Below, piece by piece: positions 13,301-19,329 of a stretch of DNA of 64,000 bases. The notes under the pieces are model-generated. The model was not told the DNA's origin, made no database searches, and was given only the letters and a program-made list of their open reading frames with translations. Position numbers and translations under genes: made by a program. The stretch's first letter is position 1, and each line of letters opens with the position of its first letter. The DNA is from Streptomyces sp. CMB-StM0423 (GTDB lineage Bacteria; Actinomycetota; Actinomycetes; Streptomycetales; Streptomycetaceae): contig NZ_CP025407.1 in assembly GCF_002847285.1 (NCBI RefSeq), positions 7,815,001 through 7,879,000 on the forward strand, in the 5' to 3' direction.

Positions 13301-16300
13301 GCCGCGGCCGCCCGGCGGCGCGCCCGCGGGGCGAGGTCGCGCAGGAGGGCGGGGACGCGGTCGCCGGTGCCGAGGGTGGCCGGGTTCAGCGGGACACAGA
13401 GGTGGTACGGGGACGGGGTGGCGAGGGCCGCGTCGAGGAGCTTCAGCCCGTGCTCGGTGCTGAGCGCCGCGTCGCTGCGGGCCACGTCGCTGTCGCCGAG
13501 GTGCCGGGTGAGGTCGGTGGTGCGCTTCCAGTAGCCCCAGGCGAGGCTGGTGGTGGGCAGGCCCTGCTGGGTGCGGTGGTGGGCGAGGGCGTCCAAGTAC
13601 GTGTTGGCGGCTGCGTAGTTGGCCTGACCGGGGTTGCCGAGGGTGCCGGCCGCCGACGAGTACAGGACGAAGTGGGCCAGGTCCAGGTGCCGGGTCGCCT
13701 GGTGCAGGTGGTACGCGGCGTCGACCTTCGGCGCCAGCACCGGGTGCAGCGTCTCCGGGGTGAGCTGGGTCAGGATCGTGTCGTTGAGCACGCCCGGGGT
13801 GTGGATGACGGCGGTCAGCGGGTGCCGCTCGTCGACGGAGGCGATGAGGGTGTGGACGGCATGGGCGTCGGTGACGTCGCACGCCGCGAGGGTGACCTGG
13901 GCGCCGAGTTCGGTGAGTTCGGCGCGCAGGGCGTCGGCGTCACGATGGTCCGGGCCGCTGCGCGAGGCCAGCAGGAGGTGCCGTACGCCGTGCTCGGTGA
14001 CCAGGTGACGGGCCGTCAGCCTCGCGAGGCCGCCGGTGCCACCCGTGATCAGCACCGTGCCGTCCGGGTCGAGCGGCCGGGGGAGCGTGAGGATCAGCTT
14101 GCCCGTGTGCCGGGCCTGGCTGAGGTGCCGTAGCGCATTGGGCGCGTGGCGTACGTCGAAGCAGGTGGTCCGCGGCCCGGTGAGGTGGCCCGCGGCGAAC
14201 AGTGCGGCCAGGTCGACCAGCATCTCCTGGATGCGGTCGGGACCGGCCTCGATGAGGTCGAAATTCTGGTAGCGGACCCGGTGGTCCGCCTCGACGGCCT
14301 GCGGGTCGCGGACGTCGGTCTTGCCCATCTCCAGGAACCGGCCGCCGGGGCGCAGCAGGCGCAGTGAGGCGTCGGTGAACTCGTGGGCGAGCGCGTTGAG
14401 AACCACGTCGACACCCTGGTGCGGGGTGTGGGCGCGGAAGTGGTCCTCGAAGTCGAGGGACCGGCTGGACGCGACGTGCTGCTCGTCCAGCCCCTGCGCG
14501 TACAGCAGATGGTGCTTGCCGGGGCTGGCCGTCGCGTAGACGTCGGCGCCCCAGTGGCGGGCGAGTTGGAGCGCGGCGGAGCCGACGCCGCCGGTGGCGG
14601 CGTGCAGCAGCAGCGACTCGCCGGCCGCCAGGCCGCCGAGGTCCCTGAGCCCGTAGTACGCGGTGAGGTACGCCACCGGGACTCCGGCCGCGTCGGTGAA
14701 CGACCACCCCTCGGGGACGGCGGTGACCATGCGGTGGTCGGTGACCGTCTGCGCGCCCACGCCGTTCGGGAACATGCCCATCACGCGGTCGCCGACCTTG
14801 ACGTTGGCGACATCGGCGCCGACCTCGGTCACGACCCCCGCGCCCTCGCTGGCCAGCAGCGCCTCGCCCGGGTACATGCCGAGGGTGATCAGGGCGTCGC
14901 GGAAGTTGAGCCCGATGGCCCGAACCGCGACCCGCACCTGATGCGGAGCCAGCGTCTCGGGCAGGTTCGGGTTCGGCAGGAAGGCGAGGTTGTCGAACGT
15001 GCCGGAGGCGGTCTTGTCCAGCCGCCACGACTCCTCGCCGGCGGGAATCGCCAGTGCGTCAGCGGACCCCTCGGCGGAGCGGGCCAGCCGGGGGGCGAGA
15101 ACCTGCTCGTGCCGGATGGCGAGCTGCGGCTCGCCCGTGGCCAGCGCGTCGAGCAGGTGGGGGACGGCGGCTGGGTCGCCGCCGGTGCCGGCCTCGGTGG
15201 CGGTGTCGGTGTCGACGAGGTGGATGCGGTCGGGGTTCTCGTTCTGGGCGCTACGGACCATGCCCCACAGCGGCGCGTGCGGGAGGTGCACGTCGTCGGC
15301 CGGGCCGGTCGCGACGGCGCGGTGAGTGAGGACGGCGAGACGTCGGTCGGTCCGGTCGTTGTCGGCCAGCCAGCCCTGTACGTGGGTCAGCAGCGCCTCC
15401 GCCGCGGCGTGCGCCGCGGTGGGGCCGTCGTCCTCGGCGGGAGCCGCGACATAGAGGTCCACCAGCTCCGGCGCCACCCGCTCGGCCTGGGCGGGCTGCT
15501 CGGCGGCGGCTGCGTTCCAGGCGAGGTGGAACAGGCTGTTGCGGGTGGCCGTGTCGGCGTGGGGGCCGCCGGTGAGCGCCGAGGTGTCGACAGGGCGGGA
15601 GTTGAGCGCGGAGACGGTGGCGACGGGCGCGCCGGAGGGGTCCCACGTGTGCAGGGTCAGGTCGTGGCCGTGCTCGCCGGTCGGGACGAGGGTGGCGCGC
15701 AGGTGGGTGGCGCCGGTGGCGTGGACGGTGACGCCGGTCCAGGCGAAGGGCAGCCGGAGCCGGCCGTCGGAGCTGTCCCTGTCCTCCTTGCCGAGGTTCT
15801 CGGCCGCGAGGGGGTGGAGGGCGGCGTCGAGCAGGGCGGGGTGGACGGTGTGGCCGGCGGCGTCCGCGTCCTCGGGGAGGGCGATCTCGGCGTGGAGGGT
15901 GCCGTCGGCGCCGCGCCAGGCGGCGGTGACGCCCTGGAAGGCGGGCCCGTACTCGTAGCCCGCGGCCTGCAGGCGGGGGTAGAGGTCGGTGACCTCCACG
16001 GCCTCCGCGCCGGCCGGCGGCCACTGGGTGAGCGCCGGGGCCGGGTGGGCGGCGTCGGTGTCGGTGTCGGTGGTGAGGATGCCGGTGGCGTGGCAGGTCC
16101 AGGGCTCCGGCTCGGCGTCGTCTGCGGTGTGGCGGCGCGAGTGGATCGTCACCTGCCACCGGCCGCCGTCCTCGCCCCCGGCCCCGGTGAGGGGGGCGGT
16201 GGTGACCTGGACGTCGTGGGTGTCGGCCTCGTCCAGGACGAGGGGCGCGTGCAGGGTCAGCTCTTGCAGGTGGGTGGCGCCGGCGTGGTCGCCGGTGTGC

Positions 16301-19275
16301 AGGGCGAGGTCGACGAGGGCGGTGCCGGGCAGCAGGACCGTACCGGCGACGGCGTGGTCGGCGAGCCAGGGGTGGGTGGTGAGGCTGAGCCGGCCGGTGA
16401 AGACCGTCGTACCGGCGGCGCCGGCGCGGCCCCCGGTGGTGTCCGCGAGCTGCACCGCGGCGCTGAGGAGGGCGTGGGCGGTGCCGAGTTGGCCGAGGTC
16501 GGTCGCGCTGGTGAGCGCGGCTGTGGCGTCGAGCCAGTAGGGGCGGTGCTGGAAGGGGTAGGTGGGGAGGGTGGGGAGTTTGGCTGTGGTTTCGGGGAGG
16601 TGGGGGGTGAGGTCGGTGGGGTGGTGGTGGGTGTGGAGGCTGACCAGGGTGGTGAGGTGGGTGCGGGTCTGGTCCGGCAGGTGGGGGGTGGTGCGGACGC
16701 CGGGGGGGAGGTGGGGGGTGAGGGTGGGGTGGGGGGTTACTTCGGTGTAGAGGCTGATGCCGTTGTTGTCTGCGAGGTGGGTGATGCCTTGGTGGAAGCG
16801 GACGGGCTGGCGGATGTGCTGGGCCCAGTAGGCCGGGTTGTGGTGCTGGTCGCTGGTGGCGGGTTGGCCGGTGACGTTGGAGATGACGGGGATGTCGGGG
16901 TTGCCGAGGGTGTGGTGGGTGAAGAGGCCGGTCAGGTGGCTGGTGAAGGTGTCGAGGATGGGCTCGGTGTGGGCGGTGTGGAAGGCGTGCGCGACCTTGA
17001 GCGCCTTCGTACGGATGCCCGCCTCGGTCAGCTCCGCGGCGAGGGCCTGGAGCGGCTGGTGCGGGCCGGCGACGGCGAGGGAGGTGGCGGAGTTGTACGC
17101 GGCGATGGCCACCTGGGGGTGGTTCTGGAGGTAGGGGGTGAGGGTGTCGGCGTCGGTGTTGACGGCGAGCATGCCGGTGCCGTCGGGGAGGGTGTGGAGC
17201 AGTTTGGCGCGTGTGGCGACCATGTCGGCGGCTGCGGCGAGGGGCAGGATGCCGGTGAGGTGGGCGGCGGAGAGTTCGCCGATGGAGTGGCCGATGAGCG
17301 CGGTGGGCTCGACGCCTGCCGTCTGGAGGAGGCGGTAGCCGGCGACGTGGTGGGCGAAGAGAGCGGGCTGGGTGTAGAGCGTGGTCTCCAGCAGGGCGGC
17401 GTGTTCGCTGTCGGGCTCGGCGAACATGACCTCCCGTAGCGGGACCTCGGCGTCGAGGTGCTCGTCGAGCGCCGCGCAGACCTCGTCCAGGGTCTCGGCG
17501 TAGACGGGGAAGGTCCCGTGAAGCTCGCGGCCCATGCCCGGTCGCTGGCTGCCCTGCCCGGAGAACATCACCGCGAGGCGGCCGCCGGTCTCGGCAGGGC
17601 CCAGGCCGGTGACCAGAGCGGGGTGCGTGGCACCGGTGGCCAATGCGGTGAGGGCTGCACGGAGTTCGTCGCGGTCGGCGGTGACGATGCCCGCGCGGTG
17701 CTCCAGCTTCGCCCGCCCGGACCACAGCCCCGCCGCCAACCCACCCACCTCGACCTGCGGGTGCCCCTCCACGTACACCGCCAGCCGCTCGGCCGACTGC
17801 GCGAGCGCGGCCGGCGTACGCGCGGAAATCACCACCGGCACGGGCGAGGGCTCGGCCTTCGTGTCGGCCTCGGCCGACTGCGCGGGCTCCGGGCCGGCTT
17901 CGAGGATGACGTGGGCGTTGGTGCCGCTGATCCCGAACGACGAGACCGCAGCGCGCCGCGGCTCACCCGTCTCCGGCCAGGGCCGCGTGTCGGTCAGCAG
18001 CGAGACATGTCCCGCGGTCCAGTCGACATGACTGCTGGGCTCATCCACGTGCAGCGTGGGAGGCAGGACACCGTGGCGCATCGCCTCGACCATCTTGATG
18101 ACACCCGCGACACCCGCGGCGGCCTGGGTGTGCCCGATGTTCGACTTCACCGCACCCAGCCACAACGGCCGCTCAGCACTGTGCGCCTGACCATACGTCG
18201 CCAGCAGCGCCTGCGCCTCGATCGGGTCACCCAGCGTCGTACCCGTACCGTGCGCCTCCACCGCGTCGATCTGCCCGGCACTCAGCCGCGCGCTGGCCAG
18301 GGCCTGCTCGATGACCCGCTGCTGCGACGGCCCGTTCGGCGCCGTCAGACCGTTCGACGCACCGTCCTGATTGACCGCCGAACCACGCAGCACCGCAAGA
18401 ACCTCGTGCCCATTGCGCTCCGCGTCCGACAACCGCTCCAGCAGCACGAAACCGACACCCTCACCCCAGCCCGTACCATCCGCAGCCTCCGCAAACGGCT
18501 TGCACCGCCCATCCGGCGCCAAACCCCGCTGCCGCGAAAACTCCACGAACACACCCGGCGTCGCCATCACCGTCACACCACCGGCAAGAGCCAGCTCGCA
18601 CTCGCCATTACGCAACGCCTGCGCTGCCAGATGCAGACTCACCAACGACGACGAGCACGCCGTATCGACCGTCACCGCCGGGCCTTCGAGACCGAAGGTG
18701 TACGCCACCCGCCCCGACGCCACACTCGCCGCACCACCGTTGCCCAGGAAGCCCTCGTAGCCCTCCGGGATCCGGTGCATGAGCCGGCCGGTGTAGTCGT
18801 CGTACATGACCCCGGCGAAGACGCCCGTCTTGCTGCCCTTGAGGGAGTGGGAGTCGATGCCCGCGCGCTCGAACGTCTCCCAGGCCGCCTCCAGCAGGAG
18901 CCGCTGCTGCGGGTCCGTGGCCGTGGCCTCCCGCGGGCTCATGCCGAAGAACTCGGGGTCGAACTCGTCCGCCGCGTGCAGGAAGCCGCCCTCGCGGGCG
19001 TAGCTCGTCCCGGTCTTCTCGGGGTCCGGGTCGTAGAGGCCCTCGACGTCCCAGCCGCGGTTCCCGGGGAACCCGGAGATCGCGTCCGTGCCCGCGGCGA
19101 CCAGCCGCCACAGGTCCTCCGGCGAACGCACCCCGCCCGGGTACCGGCAGGCCATCGAAACGATCGCAATCGGCTCCTGCCTTGCCGTCTCGGCGTCCTG
19201 CAGGCGCTGCCGCGTCTGGTGCAGCTCGGCGACTGCGCGGGTCAGGTACTCCCGAAGCTTGGCTTCGTCCGACAT
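1333..19275 (-). CDS. Type I modular PKS, three modules (assigned modules 9-11)
   Basis: 5980-residue PKS. A coiled-coil docking segment (about 1-33) precedes three modules. First: KS (Cys207), malonyl AT (GHSIGE Ser664; HAFH), DH (His974, HAVAGTVLLP), ER (about 1430-1730), KR (Tyr1887), ACP (Ser2050). Second: KS (Cys2283), methylmalonyl AT (GHSQGE Ser2738; YASH), DH (His3054), ER (NADPH motif near 3625), KR (Tyr3951), ACP (Ser4116). Third: KS (Cys4348), methylmalonyl AT (Ser4797; YASH), DH (His5109), KR (Tyr5684), ACP (Ser5849), no ER. KRs lack the A-type Trp and keep the B-type Asp (LND). The C-terminal tail (SSADEIFDFIDRQLG) is a docking domain and there is no thioesterase, so the chain passes on, presumably to the PKS at 53507. 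Predicted output: CH2, then CH2 with methyl branch, then a methyl-branched enoyl unit, matching cyclohexane C3-C6 and C1 of tetronasin. The start has a GAGGAG ribosome site. Confidence 0.95.
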   Translation of the reverse strand: MSDEAKLREYLTRAVAELHQTRQRLQDAETARQEPIAIVSMACRYPGGVRSPEDLWRLVAAGTDAISGFPGNRGWDVEGLYDPDPEKTGTSYAREGGFLHAADEFDPEFFGMSPREATATDPQQRLLLEAAWETFERAGIDSHSLKGSKTGVFAGVMYDDYTGRLMHRIPEGYEGFLGNGGAASVASGRVAYTFGLEGPAVTVDTACSSSLVSLHLAAQALRNGECELALAGGVTVMATPGVFVEFSRQRGLAPDGRCKPFAEAADGTGWGEGVGFVLLERLSDAERNGHEVLAVLRGSAVNQDGASNGLTAPNGPSQQRVIEQALASARLSAGQIDAVEAHGTGTTLGDPIEAQALLATYGQAHSAERPLWLGAVKSNIGHTQAAAGVAGVIKMVEAMRHGVLPPTLHVDEPSSHVDWTAGHVSLLTDTRPWPETGEPRRAAVSSFGISGTNAHVILEAGPEPAQSAEADTKAEPSPVPVVISARTPAALAQSAERLAVYVEGHPQVEVGGLAAGLWSGRAKLEHRAGIVTADRDELRAALTALATGATHPALVTGLGPAETGGRLAVMFSGQGSQRPGMGRELHGTFPVYAETLDEVCAALDEHLDAEVPLREVMFAEPDSEHAALLETTLYTQPALFAHHVAGYRLLQTAGVEPTALIGHSIGELSAAHLTGILPLAAAADMVATRAKLLHTLPDGTGMLAVNTDADTLTPYLQNHPQVAIAAYNSATSLAVAGPHQPLQALAAELTEAGIRTKALKVAHAFHTAHTEPILDTFTSHLTGLFTHHTLGNPDIPVISNVTGQPATSDQHHNPAYWAQHIRQPVRFHQGITHLADNNGISLYTEVTPHPTLTPHLPPGVRTTPHLPDQTRTHLTTLVSLHTHHHPTDLTPHLPETTAKLPTLPTYPFQHRPYWLDATAALTSATDLGQLGTAHALLSAAVQLADTTGGRAGAAGTTVFTGRLSLTTHPWLADHAVAGTVLLPGTALVDLALHTGDHAGATHLQELTLHAPLVLDEADTHDVQVTTAPLTGAGGEDGGRWQVTIHSRRHTADDAEPEPWTCHATGILTTDTDTDAAHPAPALTQWPPAGAEAVEVTDLYPRLQAAGYEYGPAFQGVTAAWRGADGTLHAEIALPEDADAAGHTVHPALLDAALHPLAAENLGKEDRDSSDGRLRLPFAWTGVTVHATGATHLRATLVPTGEHGHDLTLHTWDPSGAPVATVSALNSRPVDTSALTGGPHADTATRNSLFHLAWNAAAAEQPAQAERVAPELVDLYVAAPAEDDGPTAAHAAAEALLTHVQGWLADNDRTDRRLAVLTHRAVATGPADDVHLPHAPLWGMVRSAQNENPDRIHLVDTDTATEAGTGGDPAAVPHLLDALATGEPQLAIRHEQVLAPRLARSAEGSADALAIPAGEESWRLDKTASGTFDNLAFLPNPNLPETLAPHQVRVAVRAIGLNFRDALITLGMYPGEALLASEGAGVVTEVGADVANVKVGDRVMGMFPNGVGAQTVTDHRMVTAVPEGWSFTDAAGVPVAYLTAYYGLRDLGGLAAGESLLLHAATGGVGSAALQLARHWGADVYATASPGKHHLLYAQGLDEQHVASSRSLDFEDHFRAHTPHQGVDVVLNALAHEFTDASLRLLRPGGRFLEMGKTDVRDPQAVEADHRVRYQNFDLIEAGPDRIQEMLVDLAALFAAGHLTGPRTTCFDVRHAPNALRHLSQARHTGKLILTLPRPLDPDGTVLITGGTGGLARLTARHLVTEHGVRHLLLASRSGPDHRDADALRAELTELGAQVTLAACDVTDAHAVHTLIASVDERHPLTAVIHTPGVLNDTILTQLTPETLHPVLAPKVDAAYHLHQATRHLDLAHFVLYSSAAGTLGNPGQANYAAANTYLDALAHHRTQQGLPTTSLAWGYWKRTTDLTRHLGDSDVARSDAALSTEHGLKLLDAALATPSPYHLCVPLNPATLGTGDRVPALLRDLAPRARRRAAAAAAPSEVSGLAQQLAGLSAAEQQRLLLDLVRTNAAAVLGHGDAAAVDAQAPFNDLGFDSLTAVELRNRLDAATGLRLPATLIFDYPTAQVLADHIGAEVLESAPRAATPQLVSADTADDPVVIVSMACRFPGEVRSAADLWKLVAEGREGLSGFPTNRGWDLENLFDPDPAATGKSYTSYGTFLHEADEFDADFFRMNPREALATDPQQRLLLETSWEAFERAGIDPATLRGSSTAVYAGVIYGDYASRLMQNAPEGFEGYLGNGSAASVASGRVAYTFGLEGPAVTIDTACSSSLVALHLAAQALRNGECDLALAGGVTVMSSPGAFIEFSRQRVLSVDGRCKAFADAADGTGWGEGVGLVLLERLSDARRHGHQVLAVLKGSAINQDGASNGLTAPNGPSQQRVIEQALASAGLTPGQVDAVEAHGTGTALGDPIEAQALLATYGREHSAERPLWLGSIKSNIGHTQAAAGVAGVMKMVEAMRHGMLPPTLHVNEPSQHVDWSSGTISLITESTPWPENDEPYRAAVSSFGISGTNAHVVLEAAPVETAAADAPSAEPAPDEETAPVPVVVSARTAGALAQSAEQLAAYVEQHPEIEVGALAGRLWSGRSKMEHRAGIVTADRDELREALTALAAGAAHPALVTGPGAVNTGKTAFVFPGQGSQWTRMGYQLAADEPAFAEHLAACRDELSRWCDWDLLDVLASEDENALDRVDIVQPALFAVMTGIAELLRHHGVEPDAVIGHSQGEIAAAYVAGALTLPDAIAVVALRAQAITRLAGTGTMASFPLPQDELQDLPEGVYVAAINGPHTTILAGETEPLTDLVNSYQERDIRARLIPVDYASHTPHVEDLRETIITDLAERAAIEPMAPTIPFYSTHTGALLTFDQDLDAEYWFNNLRHPVHFHTTLEQLLDDGHHTLIESSPHPVMTAALADTFEQRATPARHHATLIRNDDTKVRFLTALTALHAHHHPIDLAPHFPRTDQPADQVPELPTYPFQRESYWLHGSAQLTSASDLGLGTTTHPLLHAAVPLADETGTGATGTVVFTGRVSLSSHPWLADHAVAGTVLLPGTALVDLALHAGDHTGATHLEELTLQAPLVLQESGARDLQVTAGPRPDADGWQVTIHSRPHADDEAEPEPWTCHATGTLTAEPAAPAEPLTQWPPTGAQALDVSEIYPRLAAGGYAYGPAFRGVTAAWAQPDGTLHAEIALPEDTDPDGHTIHPALLDAALHPLAAQGGAKHGGEAEAQLRLPFAWTGVSVHATGATLLRATITPTGDQGHDLALRAWDPTGAPVATIGALNTRAVDASALTGGTDTGAATRNSLFHLSWSPAATEQDEPAELDRYDVYVAAPAGDGTPAAAHVATEALLGHVQDWLAANDETDRLLAVVTHRAVATHPAEDVHLAHAPLWGLLRSAQNENPDRIHLVDTDAAGIDPHAGAAGIPHLADALATGEPQTAVRGGQVLTARLARATGAESGVLDLPEGTWKLASDGDGTLEALACRPAPEWDAPLTGSQVRVQLHAVGLNFRDTLIALGMYPGQAPLGSEGAGVVTEVGADVTGVAVGDRVMGLMPEGAGSRAITDHRLLTPVPAEWSSTQAAGIPVAFLTAYFALKDLGRLESGESLLLHAATGGVGSAALQLARHFGADVYATASPAKQHLLYAQGLDDTQIASSRTLDFEGHFRAHGPDQGVDVVLNALAHEFTDASLRLVRPGGRFIEMGKTDIRDPQAVAAEHGAEYRNFDLIEAGPDRIQQILAHLTELFSEGVLTPLPTTSFDIRHTPQALRHLSQARHTGKLILTLPRPLDPNGTVLITGGTGVLAGLTARHLITEHRVRHLLLASRSGPDHPNASALREEFTELGAHITIAACDVTDAEAVRTLVGSIGDDHPLTAVIHTAGALNDAVLTQLTPDELHPVLAPKIDATYHLHEATRHLPLAHFVVYSSAAGTLGNPGQANYAAANTYLDALAHHRNRLGLPTTSLAWGYWKQATGLTGHLSADQQGRTGKPLTTEHGLRLFDVALRDRPESTLVCMPIDPAALRRAPKVPALLRDLVPATARRATAAGASAVRRSGLAEELAGLGEAEQDRLVLDLIRSNVAAVLGHARPETIDPQRPFKELGFDSLTAVELRNRLSNATALQLPSTLVFDHPTLTELSAFLRGKLLDEQPRVRAAKQVAAVADDDPIVIVSMACRYPGGMRRPEDLWRLVSEGVEAIGDLPDDRGWDLDDLYDPDPDAPGKMYTRKGAFLYDASRFDADFFHMNPREALATDPQQRLLLETAWEAFERAGIDPTSLKGSSTGVFAGVISQDYLMRMHDAPDHLEGYFATGGSASIASGRVAYTFGLEGPAMTVDTACSSSLVALHLAAQALRNGECDLALAGGATIMATPGTFQVFSRQRGLAADGRCKPFADAADGTGWGEGVGLVLVERLSDARRNGHEVFAVVRGSAVNQDGASNGLTAPNGPSQRRVIEQALANAGLSGDQVHAVEAHGTGTTLGDPIEAQALLETYGQAHSEENPLWLGSIKSNIGHTQAAAGVAGVIKMVEAMRHGVLPPTLNVDMPTSHVDWDAGHIELLTEARPWTEESGPRRAAVSSFGMSGTNAHLILEAAPALPEAEAEPESGAAPVPLVVSARTPGALAQAAEQLAAYVEQHPEIEVGALAGRLWSGRAKMEHRAGIVTADRDELRGALTALATGTAHPALVTGPGSVGAGKTAFVFPGQGSQWTRMGYELAAEEPVFAAHLSACRDELSRWCDWDLLEVLASEDEHALDRVDVVQPALFAVMTGIAQLLRHHGVEPDAVIGHSQGEIAAAYVAGALTLPDAVAVVALRAQAITRLAGTGTMASLPLPADELQDLPEGVHVAAINGPHTTILAGETQPLTDLVNSYQEREIRARLIPVDYASHTPHVEDLRETIITDLAERAAIEPMPPTIPFYSTHTGSLLAFDRDLDAEYWFNNLRHPVHFHTTLEQLLDDGHYTLIESSPHPVMTAALADTFEQHPTAAHHHATLIRNNGGKARFLTALTTLHAHHHPIDLTPHLPQAASALPGLPTYPFQHQPYWLNAPARLASATDLGLATTTHPLLHAAVQLANGTEGGAGTTVFTGRVSLSSHPWLADHAVTGTVLLPGTGLVDLALYAGDQTGATHLEELTLQAPLVLEETGARDLQVTATPQGGAGTPGTGRWQVTVHSRPHTDDVEPEPWTCHATGTLTPEPAAQAKPLTQWPPADAEPFDVGALYPELAAAGYEYGPVFQGVTAAWKGTDGTLHAEIALPQGADASGHALHPALLDAALHPLAAHNDGADGQLRLPFAWSGVSVHATGATRLRATLTPAGEHGHDLALRAWDTTGTPVATVTALNTRPIDAAALSARGSEDTRNSLFHLGWSPAADGQSAVVDTDRVDVYVAVPAAEDTPAAAHVATEALLAHLQSWLADNDETDRRLVVLTHRAVGTGPAEDVHLAHAPLWGLVRTAQNEQPDRIHLIDTDTDTTGIEPGTRAADVPHLTDALATGEPQLALRDNAVLIPRLTRSTDDAAAEEARPLDPNGTVLITGGTGGLASLTARHLITEHGVRHLLLASRSGPDHPNATALRDELTAIGAQVTVAAYDVTDPDAVRTLVDSVDEQHPLTAVIHTAGALNDATLTQLTADDLHPVLAPKVDAAYHLHQATKDLNLAHFVLYSSAAGTLGNPGQANYAAANTYLDALAHHRTRQGQPTTSLAWGYWKHTTDLTGHLTTHQQTRTGTPLTTEHGLRLLDVALTTSASHHLCVPLNPSTLRTAPHLPALLRGLVPAPRRTAAAPAAGAPGGTALAEQLAALPEPEQRHKAVLDVVRSNIAAVLGHGTAETVDPHRPFKELGFDSLTAVQLRNQLTTTTALRLPATLIFDHPTPDALAGRILADLMPEAVSASRRVIADLDALELELKQLAADEADRSRITLRLQTLLSNWNDARPAPAEDVSNKIQESSADEIFDFIDRQLGRTDGSEAPSTPGQ
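2107..2930. repeat. Near-identical KR segment, direct copy of 25336-26150
   Basis: The KR-coding part of the third module of the gene at 1333-19275 matches that of the second module of the gene at 19330-36345 with only scattered mismatches, about 23.2 kb apart and in the same orientation. Boundaries are approximate, judged by eye. Confidence 0.8.
7300..8506. repeat. Near-identical ER-KR segment, direct copy of 30570-31768
   Basis: The ER C-terminal half and KR of the second module of the gene at 1333-19275 are near-identical to those of the first module of the gene at 19330-36345. A short variable patch lies near 8075-8115. Same orientation, offset about 23.26 kb. Confidence 0.8.
16540..18757. 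repeat. KS-AT segment repeated in inverted orientation at 54031-56250
   Basis: Most of the KS and malonyl AT of module 9 matches that of module 12 on the opposite strand, with long exact runs (for example around 18320-18600 against 54180-54470) broken by short divergent patches such as 17430-17460. The AT half is also near-identical to 22140-23420. Limits approximate. Confidence 0.8.
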
Positions 19276-19329
19276 TGGTCGTCGCTCCTCTGTACGGAAT
19301 TGCTGGGGGCGGCGCGCGCGCCGCCGGGG